Part shown: positions 55,927 through 64,000 of the stretch, in pieces
How the letters are laid out: the number at the start of each line of letters is the position of its first letter
Numbering within the stretch: the first letter of the stretch is position 1
NCBI GenBank assembly: GCA_040755725.1
Contig: JBFMAI010000020.1
Location: forward strand, 1-64,000
Direction: 5' to 3'
Source: JBFMAI01 sp040755725
GTDB taxonomy: Bacteria; Planctomycetota; Phycisphaerae; UBA1845; Fen-1342
DNA length: 64,000 bases
The notes under the pieces: generated by a model
What the model saw: the letters and a program-made list of their open reading frames with translations, nothing else
Database searches by the model: none
What the model was told of the DNA's origin: nothing
Made by a program: the position numbers and the translations under genes

Positions 55927-58802
55927 GTTCCGGCTCCCGTCCAGGTCTCACACGGGCAATCGTGCATCCACGTTGCCGGGTCCTTAGTCAGGTCGTAGTT
56001 CCGCAAGCGCGGCACACCGCGGCCCTCGTACGGCGGCAGTCCGCCGTTGCGGCCGGGGAAGTGCCGGTACGGCCGCCCCGAGCCGTCGAGGTTCAGATCA
56101 ACCGCGACCCAGGCCGCCTCGCCCTTGCACACCGGGAAGTCGCCCAACGAGCACTGGCAGATGTGGCCGGTGCAGCACGCGGTGCCCGCCCACGCGGAGA
56201 AGCACCCGCTGACCGCATCCACGAACTGCGTGCAGAGCGGCCCGTACTCGCCGTGGTAGCCGTAGCCGGGGATCGCGGGCGGCAGCGCCAGCGTGTCGCC
56301 GAACGAGCAATCCGGGCTGCAACCGGGCATCCCGTCGCAGCCGGAGTACCACGACGGAACCAGGCCGCGCCAATAGATGCCGGTCACCTCATGGAACCAC
56401 AGCCCGCTGTCCGGCCCCATCGGGTACGTTTCGCCGCAGCCGAACATGTCGCCCAGGCAGTTGCCGCTGAACTCATTGCCCGGCGGGCCCGTCGCCTTGA
56501 AGTACAGGCCGGGGTGCCAGACGTGGTCGAGCCGGTTCTTCTTGAACTGGCCGCCATGCGTCGCGTCCCAGCCGTGGTTGCAGGTGTCCGGCGTGCAGGC
56601 GTAGTAGCTGTAGCCCTCCACACGCCGCAGGCAGTTATAGCCGGCGTGCGGATCATCGACGCAGTGCTGCGTCTGCCAGTCCCACGAGCGGCAGCCCTTC
56701 TCGTTGCGGTGATAGCCGCAACCGGGCGAGGCCTCCATGTCGTCGCCGTACCCGTCGCAGACCGTGTCCTCCCAGTAGCCGCGCTCGCACGGGCAATCCG
56801 GGCTCGTCTCGGGCGAATACTGCGAGTAGCCGTGCTTGCGGCTCATCATGTGGCACTTGGCCGACTGGCAGTTCTGCGTGCACTCCTGCCACGTCGGCAC
56901 CGGCCATGACTGGCAGGTGTCGGGGTACTCGGTCCACTGGTCGTCGTAGCCCGGCCCCCACTGGTGATACCAGTAGCCCAGGGCGTGGTCGTACGGCCAG
57001 CACGCTTCAGCGTTGGCGCAGCACTTGTCGCAGCCCTTGCGGTACTCGGTGTGCGCCGTGCCGTAACAATCGTGGTAGTTCGCCGCGTAGTGGTAGCCGC
57101 AGTCCTTGCCCATGAACTGGCCGGGCGTGCGCTTGCGGGTGCAGAGGCCGATCGAGGTCCACACGCCGTAGTCGATCAGGTAATCGACCGCGTCGATGAT
57201 CTCCCGGATGTGGACGGCTTCGATCACGTCGCCCGGGCGCAGGCCCCACGATGGGTACTTGGCCCAGACCTTGGCGAAGTCATCCCAGGCCGGCTCGTAC
57301 ATCAGGACAAACGTGCCGGGCGCCGTGCCCCACGAGTAACCGCCGCCATAGAACGGGTTGTTGAAGTGGGTGTCATCGGCGTAGAGCATGTTGATACCGC
57401 GCCAGGTCTTTCGCGCGGCAGCGCTGCCCCACGTCTCGCCCTGGCCGGGCACGTGGTTCGGATGATTGTGCAGCGGGCGCGGGTCGGGCGTCGGCCCGCC
57501 GATGAGCCCCTTGCCGCCGGTCATGTAGTGCGGATGGACGTTGCTGCCCGACCAGCGGAACCGGATCGGCATCGGCACGCAGCACAAGCCATCGTCGCCG
57601 CCGCGGAAGCGCGGATTGTGATGGAAGGCGTCGCAGCGGTCGTCGGTCTCGGCGCAGGTGTCGTACTCGCCGGTACAGCAGTCGCCGCCCAGCCACGACA
57701 GCATGAAGCGCACCATGTTGATCAGCGCCGGCTGGATCGACTCGCCGCCGTCGCACTGGTAGAAGTCGGTGCCGTGCCGAACGTTGATGCCGCCGTAGTC
57801 CTCCAGCATCTCGGGCAGGCCGTAGGCGTACGGGTTGAAGTGGGCAAACCACTGGAGGTAATAGGCATCGTCGTCCGCGGGCGCGCTGTCGCCGCCGGGG
57901 TCGTACTTCGTGATGTCGGGGTCCTGCGGGTCCGGGTCGTTGTAGAAGTAGCGCACGTACCAGCGCAGCTCGGTCCCGTGCGCGTACGGGCCGCGCTGCG
58001 CGGTGTACGTCGTCGGCCCTCCGCTCATCGCGACGAACGACCAACTCGACCAAGCGCCGCCGGGCGCCTTCGTCTGGTAGTACAGCCGCACATTCGTCGG
58101 CGTCGGCACGCCGCCGGGCTTCGTGTACGTGAACGTGACGACTTGCCCGGGCTTCTGGACGTAGCCCACGCCGTCCTGGCGCCCGGGCTGCGTGGCGCCA
58201 AACCAGCCGGAGCCCTCCGGGTCGAACGGCTCGCTGGCCTGGTCGCGGGCCACGCTGCCGAGCGGGAAGTACGTCCGGTCGTGCGTGCCCGCCGCAAACT
58301 GGCCCGCCGGATCGCCTGAGCGCGTGCGGATCGGTACGCTCGGCTTGGGCATCGGGCAGCAGGGCGGATTCTCGCCGAGGGCGGCGTACTCCTTGCCCGA
58401 CGGTTGGTAGTCCCAGCAAGTGCCGGTCTCGTTGCAGCCGATCGGCCCGAGAATCAGCCGGCGCTCCCACATCTCCGGCCCCCACAGGCAGCGCGGGTGC
58501 TGGCGGTCATACCACTGGCGCTTCGGGCTGCCGTTCGGCCGCGAGCCGAACACCGCGTAGAGCAGGCCTTCGAGTTTCTCCAGAGCGAGCGCGAACTTGC
58601 CGCCCAGCGTGTCCTCCCAGTTAATCTCCCCAGGGCCGGCCGGCGGCGCGCCCTTGGGCAGCACCTTCACGCCGGGCGGATGCAGGTCCGACCAGCGGAG
58701 TTGGCCGGGGACCGCGCCGCCGCGCGTGGCCAGCGTCTCCTCGCCGTGCGAGTGCGTCCCGTACGTGGCGTGCTGCGCGCTGGTGATGTCGACGAAGGCC
58801 AC
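55914..58802 (-). CDS. Very long cysteine-rich phage structural protein
   Basis: A 962-residue protein with about 47 cysteines, most of them in the second half (from about residue 610), in C-x2-C, CC and CxC pairs, with many W/Y/H residues and G. The first half has a phage-type stretch (PGEINWEDTLGGKFALALEKLEGLLYAVFG outlined). The segment VIEAVHIREIIDAVDYLIDYGVW resembles an HINEL-type motif seen in tail proteins. Fibronectin-like strands (YYQTKAPGGAWSSWSFVAMSGGPTTYTA outlined) lie near residue 240. The start is the GTG at 58802. It lies between structural genes, so a tail tip or spike protein is my reading. No signal peptide is present. The cysteines suggest disulfide or metal stabilisation. 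Confidence 0.55.
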   Translation of the reverse strand: MAFVDITSAQHATYGTHSHGEETLATRGGAVPGQLRWSDLHPPGVKVLPKGAPPAGPGEINWEDTLGGKFALALEKLEGLLYAVFGSRPNGSPKRQWYDRQHPRCLWGPEMWERRLILGPIGCNETGTCWDYQPSGKEYAALGENPPCCPMPKPSVPIRTRSGDPAGQFAAGTHDRTYFPLGSVARDQASEPFDPEGSGWFGATQPGRQDGVGYVQKPGQVVTFTYTKPGGVPTPTNVRLYYQTKAPGGAWSSWSFVAMSGGPTTYTAQRGPYAHGTELRWYVRYFYNDPDPQDPDITKYDPGGDSAPADDDAYYLQWFAHFNPYAYGLPEMLEDYGGINVRHGTDFYQCDGGESIQPALINMVRFMLSWLGGDCCTGEYDTCAETDDRCDAFHHNPRFRGGDDGLCCVPMPIRFRWSGSNVHPHYMTGGKGLIGGPTPDPRPLHNHPNHVPGQGETWGSAAARKTWRGINMLYADDTHFNNPFYGGGYSWGTAPGTFVLMYEPAWDDFAKVWAKYPSWGLRPGDVIEAVHIREIIDAVDYLIDYGVWTSIGLCTRKRTPGQFMGKDCGYHYAANYHDCYGTAHTEYRKGCDKCCANAEACWPYDHALGYWYHQWGPGYDDQWTEYPDTCQSWPVPTWQECTQNCQSAKCHMMSRKHGYSQYSPETSPDCPCERGYWEDTVCDGYGDDMEASPGCGYHRNEKGCRSWDWQTQHCVDDPHAGYNCLRRVEGYSYYACTPDTCNHGWDATHGGQFKKNRLDHVWHPGLYFKATGPPGNEFSGNCLGDMFGCGETYPMGPDSGLWFHEVTGIYWRGLVPSWYSGCDGMPGCSPDCSFGDTLALPPAIPGYGYHGEYGPLCTQFVDAVSGCFSAWAGTACCTGHICQCSLGDFPVCKGEAAWVAVDLNLDGSGRPYRHFPGRNGGLPPYEGRGVPRLRNYDLTKDPATWMHDCPCETWTGAGTCVM

Positions 58803-58804
58803 GG

Positions 58805-59995
58805 CTACACCCCATCCAGTTGGAACTTCACCCTGGCCGGCACGCGCAGCGTGTCGCCATTGGGCACGCTCACCGGCGGATCGATCTTCGTGACCCACAT
58901 CAGCTCGTTGCTGCCGCCAACCAGGCCGTACACCGCCAGGCCACCGAACGGGCCGAGGGCAGCGCCACTCGTGTTCTGCCACTGCGGGGCTGTGGCGGAC
59001 TCCAGGCGCGGGGGCGGCCCCGCGACGTACGTCCACGAGCTGAGCGCGACCGCGGCGAAGTGCGTGTGGAAAAACGGCGCGATGTCGGCGTACGCCGTCC
59101 GCCGCGTGATCACCGGCGCCGTCGCCAGCAGCGGCCGGCAGTAGATCGTCGTGTACCGGCTGCCGGTCTTCTGGAACGCATACTTGGCGAAGCGCAGCGC
59201 GAAGTCCCGCGTGATCCGGCCGAAGATCCGGGCCTGGTAGATGACGTGCAGCGCGGTCCCCGGGCGCAGCAGCACCGGCGCCCGGAACGCCGCCGCGGCG
59301 ACGAGCTTGTTCCGTGACGTGTCCGCGACGAACGCCAGCGTGATCGGGAAGCCGCCCAGCTTGCGGAAGTCACACAGCCAATCGAGCTCGCCCGACGGGT
59401 CCCACTGGTACATGTACGGCCGCAGGCACACGTTGGGGTTGTACGGGTCGCAGTCCGTGCCGCAGCGTTTACGTGGCCGCTGCCAGGGATAGCCGACCTC
59501 GGGTTCCCAGGACTCCTTCGGCGTCCACTCCGGCGGCGGTTGCTCGACTTCCTCAGGTGTCCAGGGGAAATCCCAGTCGGCCGCGGCCTGTGGCGACCAC
59601 GAGTGGTTGTTCGGGAACGTGACCTCCTGCGAGACGAAGCCGCCGCCGTCAGCCTCCGTCGACGCCGTGAAGTTCAGCGCCTGCCGCGCGTAGCCGAACG
59701 ACGTCCGCATCGGGCTGGAATAGCACCCGCCTTCGTTCGCCTGCGCGTTCGTGCACTGCGCAAACGTGAGCGTCGGGCCGAAGGCCACGCCGCCGCCGGT
59801 ATTCGGCCGATCGTTTGGGTAGCTCGGCGTCGGACCGGCCACGCCCATCTGGAACGTCATCGCCGCCTGATACGCCGGGAAGAGTTGCCGATAGACGTAC
59901 TCGATCCCCTCGTACGCCAGCAGATTCGGCAGTGCGAAACGCGCGAGCTCGGTGCCGCTGTCCTGATCAACATGTCGCACCAGGAACCGGCCCAT
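58805..59995 (-). CDS. Phage structural protein, unknown
   Basis: A 396-residue beta-rich protein. It starts GRFLVRHVDQDSGTELARFALPNLLAYEG and has MTFQMGVAGPTPSYPN, a glutamate/proline/tryptophan-rich insert (about 145-190), and a beta-rich end (LRVPARVKFQLDGV). The FQMGVAG stretch recalls phage tail-fibre or receptor-binding modules. The ATG at 59995 overlaps the previous stop (TAATG). I do not recognise the family. Confidence 0.55.
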   Translation of the reverse strand: MGRFLVRHVDQDSGTELARFALPNLLAYEGIEYVYRQLFPAYQAAMTFQMGVAGPTPSYPNDRPNTGGGVAFGPTLTFAQCTNAQANEGGCYSSPMRTSFGYARQALNFTASTEADGGGFVSQEVTFPNNHSWSPQAAADWDFPWTPEEVEQPPPEWTPKESWEPEVGYPWQRPRKRCGTDCDPYNPNVCLRPYMYQWDPSGELDWLCDFRKLGGFPITLAFVADTSRNKLVAAAAFRAPVLLRPGTALHVIYQARIFGRITRDFALRFAKYAFQKTGSRYTTIYCRPLLATAPVITRRTAYADIAPFFHTHFAAVALSSWTYVAGPPPRLESATAPQWQNTSGAALGPFGGLAVYGLVGGSNELMWVTKIDPPVSVPNGDTLRVPARVKFQLDGV

Positions 59996-60828
59996 TAGTA
60001 CGTCCCCCGGTAGTGCGACCGCGTGCAGACGTATGCATCCACGCCCGGATCGGGCGCGGCGAAGATCAGCACCACGTCGCCCACGACGAGCGGATTGACC
60101 CACTGCCCGCCGGCGCCCTGTTCCTCCAGGTTGAACACGTTGTTGTACGCCAGCCCGCCGCCGACCTGCGTCCAGGCCCCGTCCTCGTCCATCGTGGCCT
60201 GCGCCGCGGCGTAGCGGTAAGGCGGCGCCGTGCCCGACTTCGACGTGATCATGGCGAACGCCGCTGCCATCGACGCGGCACCGGTCGGCAGGCCGATCTT
60301 GGCGACCGTCCAGGCGATTCCGGTGATCTCGCGCTCGGCCGGCGGCTGAATCCACAGCAGCGCCGCCGCGCCGGCCGTGCCGCTCTTCAGCTTCGCCGGG
60401 TCGCCCGGGCTCACTTCGGCGAAGGCGTGCGCCTCGTCCACCATCTCGACCTTCACGGCGCACACACCGTCCACGTAGGCCCGGCCAATGCCATCCTGTG
60501 CGAGCGGCTCCAGTAGCACGGCAAACCGCCCGACGTGCTCCGAGCCCGGCGCGACGCCCTTCAGCGCCACGCGCTCCTTGAACGCGTCGGCGTTGTCGCT
60601 GGGCTTGACGATCACGCCGCCGATCCCGAGCACCTCACAGCGCGCGCGGTCCGCGCCGCTCTCGTTGCGCACCAGGACGATGCCGGCTTGGCGGTACTCG
60701 CGGCCGGGGTCGAGCTGCGCGCTGTTGCGCCGGTCGGCGATGTCCCGCGCGGCGTCCACAAAGGCATTGAACGTCGTCGCCGGAATGACCAGCGGATCGC
60801 CGGGGCGGACTTTCTTCAGCGCGGCCAT
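59995..60828 (-). CDS. Phage structural protein, unknown
   Basis: A 277-residue protein that begins KVRPGDPLVIPATTFNAFVDAARD, a start seen in planctomycete phage proteins. It continues with RNESGADRARCEVLGIGGVIV and a beta-rich second half (VGRFAVLLEPLAQDGIGRAYVDGVCAVKVEM outlined). The gene overlaps the following one and has 3 bases to the preceding one. A tail or baseplate role is inferred from its position. Confidence 0.55.
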   Translation of the reverse strand: MAALKKVRPGDPLVIPATTFNAFVDAARDIADRRNSAQLDPGREYRQAGIVLVRNESGADRARCEVLGIGGVIVKPSDNADAFKERVALKGVAPGSEHVGRFAVLLEPLAQDGIGRAYVDGVCAVKVEMVDEAHAFAEVSPGDPAKLKSGTAGAAALLWIQPPAEREITGIAWTVAKIGLPTGAASMAAAFAMITSKSGTAPPYRYAAAQATMDEDGAWTQVGGGLAYNNVFNLEEQGAGGQWVNPLVVGDVVLIFAAPDPGVDAYVCTRSHYRGTY

Positions 60829-60831
60829 GCG

Positions 60832-61638
60832 TTACATTCCCAGCAGGTTGAGATCGCCGTACGGGTAGACCTGCTCGACGTACGCGGCGATCGGGCGCTT
60901 CACCAGCGCCTTGGCCGCCGTGTCCTCGGTATCCTGGTAGCGGACCCAGAGGTACTCCCAGCCCTTCTTGTTGATGCCGGTGATGTCGCCGATCGTGAGG
61001 TTTGTGACGTTCGGGCTGCCCGCGAAGCGGAAGGTGATCTCCCAGTCGCCGCTGCCGCGCTTGCTGCCGGCGGCCCCCAGAAACAGGCATTCGCCGGAGG
61101 CGAAGCCCTTGAACGCGGCGCTGTTGACCTTCCCCGTCAGCCAGAACAGCGTCGCCTTGTACGTGGGCGTGACGACCGCGTCGGGCAGGTAGTGGGTCTC
61201 CGCGAACTGGTAGACGGGGACGGCGATGTCCACGCCTTCGACGCTGTCGGCCGTGACGCCGATCGCGCCCTTGCAGTCCGGCGCGGTCTTGCCGGGCGGT
61301 GCATAGCGCGCAACCGTCGCCAGGCTGTGCGTGACGTGCTGCGTCCCGCCGCCGGTGTCGAACGTGAAGGTAGATTGTTCGGTCTGTGGCACCGGCCCGT
61401 AGCGAACGATGCCCTCCCAAAGCATGTCGCCGACGGGCTGCACGGTCACGGTGTCGCGCGGCAGGAATAGCAGCCCGCCGCCCCACGGGTCGTACATCGC
61501 CGGGCTGCCGGCGAGCAGCGCGGTGCGGGCCTCGACGTCTTCGTTCGTGCCGCGGATGACGTAGCGCAGCTCGACCGAGGGGTTCTGCCCGGTCGTGACC
61601 TGGCGGCTCTCGAACTTCTCGACGCACTCGACGGGCAC
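60832..61638 (-). CDS. Phage structural protein, unknown
   Basis: A 268-residue beta-rich protein with no recognised domain. It contains TGQNPSVELRYVIRGT, LLFLPRDTVTVQPVGDMLWEGIVRYGP (outlined) and SGDWEITFRFAGSPNVTNLTIGDI. It follows the tape-measure gene by 9 bases, where distal tail or baseplate genes usually lie. The ATG is at 61638. Confidence 0.55.
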   Translation of the reverse strand: MPVECVEKFESRQVTTGQNPSVELRYVIRGTNEDVEARTALLAGSPAMYDPWGGGLLFLPRDTVTVQPVGDMLWEGIVRYGPVPQTEQSTFTFDTGGGTQHVTHSLATVARYAPPGKTAPDCKGAIGVTADSVEGVDIAVPVYQFAETHYLPDAVVTPTYKATLFWLTGKVNSAAFKGFASGECLFLGAAGSKRGSGDWEITFRFAGSPNVTNLTIGDITGINKKGWEYLWVRYQDTEDTAAKALVKRPIAAYVEQVYPYGDLNLLGM

Positions 61639-61647
61639 GCACGACTC

Positions 61648-63639
61648 CTACGTGAAGCTCAGCCGCCCGACCGCGGCGGCGTCCGCCAGGCGCTTCGTGT
61701 GCCGGGCGATCTGTTCTGTGTTCCGCGCGGTGCGCTCGTCGGCGTCGGCGGCACCCAGGCCCGCGGCGGCGAGCGGATTGAACGTGCCGGCGACGCTCAG
61801 CTTGCGGGCCATTAGATCGGCCAGGCCGGAGATGCGGTCATCCAGGCCGGCCAGCGGATCGGTGGTGGGGCGCCCGGGCGCGGCCGCCCCCTCGACTTCC
61901 CTGCGTTTCTGCGCCGCCGCGGCACGGGCGGCGTCGAGGTCGGCTTTGGCTTTGTCGAGCTCGGCCTGGCTGTCGCGCAGGCGCTGCTCGTGCTCGGCGC
62001 GCTGCTTACGCTCGTTCTCGGCATCGGCCCCGCCGATCTCGGCCAGGCGCTCGTCGCGCCGCTTCGCCGCCTCCGCCAGCGCCTGTTCCTTGCCCTTCTC
62101 GATGTCGGCCAGGTCGGCCTGTTCCTGCGCCGCAATCTCGTCGAACCGCTGTTGTGACTGCTGATCCACCGATTCCTTGGCGGCCGCCACGTCGAGCGTG
62201 CTGTCGAACAGGCCCTGGAGCTCCAGCCAGCGCTTGGCGATCCAGTTGGCGGTGTGCTCGACCGCGCGGGCGTGCCAGGCGCTGAACTTGGCCCAGGTGG
62301 AGCGCAGGAACCCGACCAGTTTCGCCCAGAGGGACTGCACGCCGGCCACGAACTCCACCCACAGCGCCTGACCGCCGTAGACGAAATCGTTGACGATCCC
62401 GAAAAACTTCCCCTTCAGCGCCAGCCAGACCTGGACCAGCGCGTGCGTGCCCTGCTCCCACGCCAGCTTCAGCCCGGCCCAGAGCACCTGGGCGGCCAGC
62501 GTGAGGTCCCCCGCGGCAAGGGCGTCGGCCATGCCGCCTACTACCTTATATACAGTGTCGCGCAGCACCCCGAACTGCTCGCCCAGCCACGCCAGCGCCT
62601 TCTGGCCGGCATCGGTGCAGGTCAGGAGCACGGCGCCGAGGGCGACAATAGCCGCGATCGCCAGCGTGACCGGGTTCGCCAGCCCGGCGATGAGCGTCAT
62701 GATCAGCGAGAATCCCGCGCCGACAGTCTTGGTGACCGTGGCCAGCCAGCCGATCACCTTGCTCACGCCGATGATCGCCGTACCCAGCGCGGCGATGGCC
62801 AGGCCCGCCGCGGTGACCGCGACAGCGATCTTGAACACCGTTACGACCAGGGCCTTGTTCGCGCGCAACCAGCCAATGACGCTGACGGTGCAGCGGATGG
62901 CCGCGTCGGCCGCTTCCTGCAGGAGGGGGACCACCGCCGACGCGATGGTCGTGGACACTTTTCTCACAACGCGCCACAGGATGCTGAGCGTGTCGTGGAA
63001 GCGCTCGGCTGCTTCGGCGGACTCGCTGGACATGGTCAGGCCCAGGTCGCGGGCCTGCTTCTGGAGGGCCTCGATCCCCGCGGCGCCGCCCGCCAGGAGC
63101 GGGATGAGCTTCGTACCGCTCTTCCCGAAGATCTCCATCGCCAGCGCAGCCCTGACCGTGGGGTCCTGGATCGCTGCCAGCCGGTCGGCGATGAGCTTGA
63201 GCTGCCGCTCGGGATTGAGGTTAGCCAGGTCGGCGACGGTGAGATTGAGATACCCCAGCGCCTGCGTCGCCCCAGCGGAGCCCGTCGCCGCTTCCGCGAG
63301 CGTTTTCTGCATCTTGCGGACACCGGTCTCCAGCGTCTCTATGTCGACGCCGCAGAGGTCCGCCGCGAAGCCGAGCTCCGACAGCGCCTCCACGCCGATG
63401 CCGGTTCGCTTGGACATCTTGGCGATGGCGTCGCCGCCCTCGGTGAAGGCCTTCACGCCGAGCATGATCGGCGCGAGCACCGCGCCGCCCAGCGCGGCGA
63501 GGCCCTTGCCGACCTTCTGGAGGCCTTCGCCGAAGGCCTTCAGCCGGGCCTGGGCCTTCTCCAGGCCTTTCGTGAGCTTGTCGGCGACGCCGAGCTCGAC
63601 GTAGGCGCGGCCGGCGCGAATTCCACGGGTGTCGGCCAT
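61648..63639 (-). CDS. Phage tail tape measure protein
   Basis: A 663-residue protein. Residues 1-210 are the conserved N-terminal region (LGVADKLTKGLEKAQARLKAFGEGLQKVGK and ALSELGFAADLCGVDIETLETGVRKMQ outlined, then AMEIFGKSGTKLIPLLAGGA). Several hydrophobic helices follow (about 255-345). From about 500 to 620 a charged coiled coil is rich in E, K, A and Q. Tape measure proteins set tail length and help DNA ejection. The ATG is at 63639. The length would suit a tail of about 100 nm, by the usual 0.15 nm per residue. Confidence 0.85.
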   Translation of the reverse strand: MADTRGIRAGRAYVELGVADKLTKGLEKAQARLKAFGEGLQKVGKGLAALGGAVLAPIMLGVKAFTEGGDAIAKMSKRTGIGVEALSELGFAADLCGVDIETLETGVRKMQKTLAEAATGSAGATQALGYLNLTVADLANLNPERQLKLIADRLAAIQDPTVRAALAMEIFGKSGTKLIPLLAGGAAGIEALQKQARDLGLTMSSESAEAAERFHDTLSILWRVVRKVSTTIASAVVPLLQEAADAAIRCTVSVIGWLRANKALVVTVFKIAVAVTAAGLAIAALGTAIIGVSKVIGWLATVTKTVGAGFSLIMTLIAGLANPVTLAIAAIVALGAVLLTCTDAGQKALAWLGEQFGVLRDTVYKVVGGMADALAAGDLTLAAQVLWAGLKLAWEQGTHALVQVWLALKGKFFGIVNDFVYGGQALWVEFVAGVQSLWAKLVGFLRSTWAKFSAWHARAVEHTANWIAKRWLELQGLFDSTLDVAAAKESVDQQSQQRFDEIAAQEQADLADIEKGKEQALAEAAKRRDERLAEIGGADAENERKQRAEHEQRLRDSQAELDKAKADLDAARAAAAQKRREVEGAAAPGRPTTDPLAGLDDRISGLADLMARKLSVAGTFNPLAAAGLGAADADERTARNTEQIARHTKRLADAAAVGRLSFT

Positions 63640-63642
63640 GCG

Positions 63643-64000
63643 CTACCCTCCCCGCACACTCCCGGCCCAGCGCTTCGGCAGATTCGGGCGCTCCTTCTCG
63701 AGCGCAGGCCCCATATACGGCCGCTCCTGAACCGTCGCCCGCGTCTTGATCACCTTGCCGCGGCGCCGGCGCTTGACCTCGGTCTTGCCGCCGAACTCCA
63801 GGACGTTCGGCGCAGTAGAGCGCTTGAACCCGACCGGCCCGACGACCACCGAATCGCTGGCCCGGTCATAGCCGAAGTAGATCAGCCGGCGCAGGCTGCC
63901 TTCATGCGAGTGCGGCGGCTTGCCCGGCGGTGCGCTGCCCTTCTTCGTGCGGATGCTGTGCTTGGCGGTCGTGCGGATGAACGCCCCGGCCTTCGACAGC
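63643..64000 (-). CDS. HK97 gp10-like tail protein, N-terminus beyond the window
   Basis: The frame is open to the right edge (118 residues visible). It contains FIRTTAKHSIRTKKGSAPPGKPPHSHEGSLR (outlined), YFGYDRASDSVVVGPVGF and VLEFGG, a pattern of gp10-like or neck/tail-completion proteins (APPG-PP-SH-G-LR-, then VVGP). The end is basic. A GTG at 63849 would start inside the fold. It lies 3 bases before the tape measure gene, which is closer than usual because a major tail protein is not seen between. Confidence 0.6.
   Translation of the reverse strand, partial: LSKAGAFIRTTAKHSIRTKKGSAPPGKPPHSHEGSLRRLIYFGYDRASDSVVVGPVGFKRSTAPNVLEFGGKTEVKRRRRGKVIKTRATVQERPYMGPALEKERPNLPKRWAGSVRGG

Noticed and set aside
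56964..58319. A 451-codon plus-strand frame opposite the cysteine-rich phage gene
   Set aside because: Rich in R, A, V and H with no domain; the minus-strand gene has a proper start and overlaps its neighbours as expected.
1..64000. tRNA, rRNA or tmRNA genes
   Set aside because: I looked for the TTCRANNC arm and CCA ends in the gaps and for rRNA core sequences and saw none. A covariance search would be decisive.

Overview
The window is high in G+C and densely coded. It reads as a chromosomal segment of a bacterium carrying mobile DNA. A Planctomycetota host is my best guess, by inference only: the HARE-HTH protein, the DUF2924 plus serine-recombinase module and the style of the phage structural genes fit that group, but no rRNA or other phylogenetic marker is present and I recognised no tRNA gene.

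Layout. (1) 1-1143, plus strand: the end of a HARE-HTH protein, then an AbrB-type antitoxin and Doc/Fic toxin pair behind a clear promoter. (2) 1376-13347, minus strand: a phage-like DNA-processing module. In order of transcription (right to left) it holds a sigma factor, a small unknown protein, a PD-(D/E)XK nuclease, a RecA-like ATPase, a DUF669-like protein, an ERCC4 nuclease, a RecD2 helicase, a PrimPol-helicase, an unknown protein and a ParB-methyltransferase fusion. The gaps in its first 4 kb are filled with GGCNN pentamer repeats, and the 3' end of the primase gene carries about twelve copies of AAGGTATGCC. (3) 13545-27815, minus strand: a defence island. Nine genes run from one promoter with a palindromic operator: a Rossmann methyltransferase-like protein, a DUF1848 radical-SAM-like protein, two HsdM paralogues, a DUF262/HNH protein, HsdS, HsdR, an XRE regulator and an ImmA peptidase, ending at an intrinsic terminator. 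Two genes of unknown function follow. (4) 27890-31351, minus strand: HTH protein, large serine recombinase, DUF2924 protein, a small protein and an HNH protein, a likely integration module. (5) 31352-32393: a decayed stretch with a possible CsrA-like remnant.

(6) 32453-40061, plus strand: a complete CecR/YbhGFSR-type efflux operon (TetR regulator, small membrane protein, HlyD-type adaptor, two ABC ATPases, two ABC-2 permeases) with two matching palindromic operators, then a DUF6448-hemerythrin fusion. (7) 40178-54263: stress and housekeeping genes of chromosomal character. They are a DUF2179 membrane protein, a NifX-like protein, two Rnk-like proteins, HPF, glutamate dehydrogenase, an NhaP-type antiporter with NhaR, a PAS histidine kinase with a FixJ-type regulator, a HEAT protein, the three-gene proton-translocating transhydrogenase and two small proteins. 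(8) 54311-64000, minus strand: phage tail genes, including a tape-measure protein, three structural proteins, a 962-residue cysteine-rich protein, a TOPRIM protein and, running off the right edge, a gp10-like protein.

The replication module (2) and tail module (8) both read leftward but are separated by about 41 kb that includes chromosomal-looking genes. They are either two prophages or one interrupted element. Start sites were chosen from Shine-Dalgarno spacing, overlap with the upstream stop codon and family N-termini. Functional statements rest on motifs read by eye; no database search was run.
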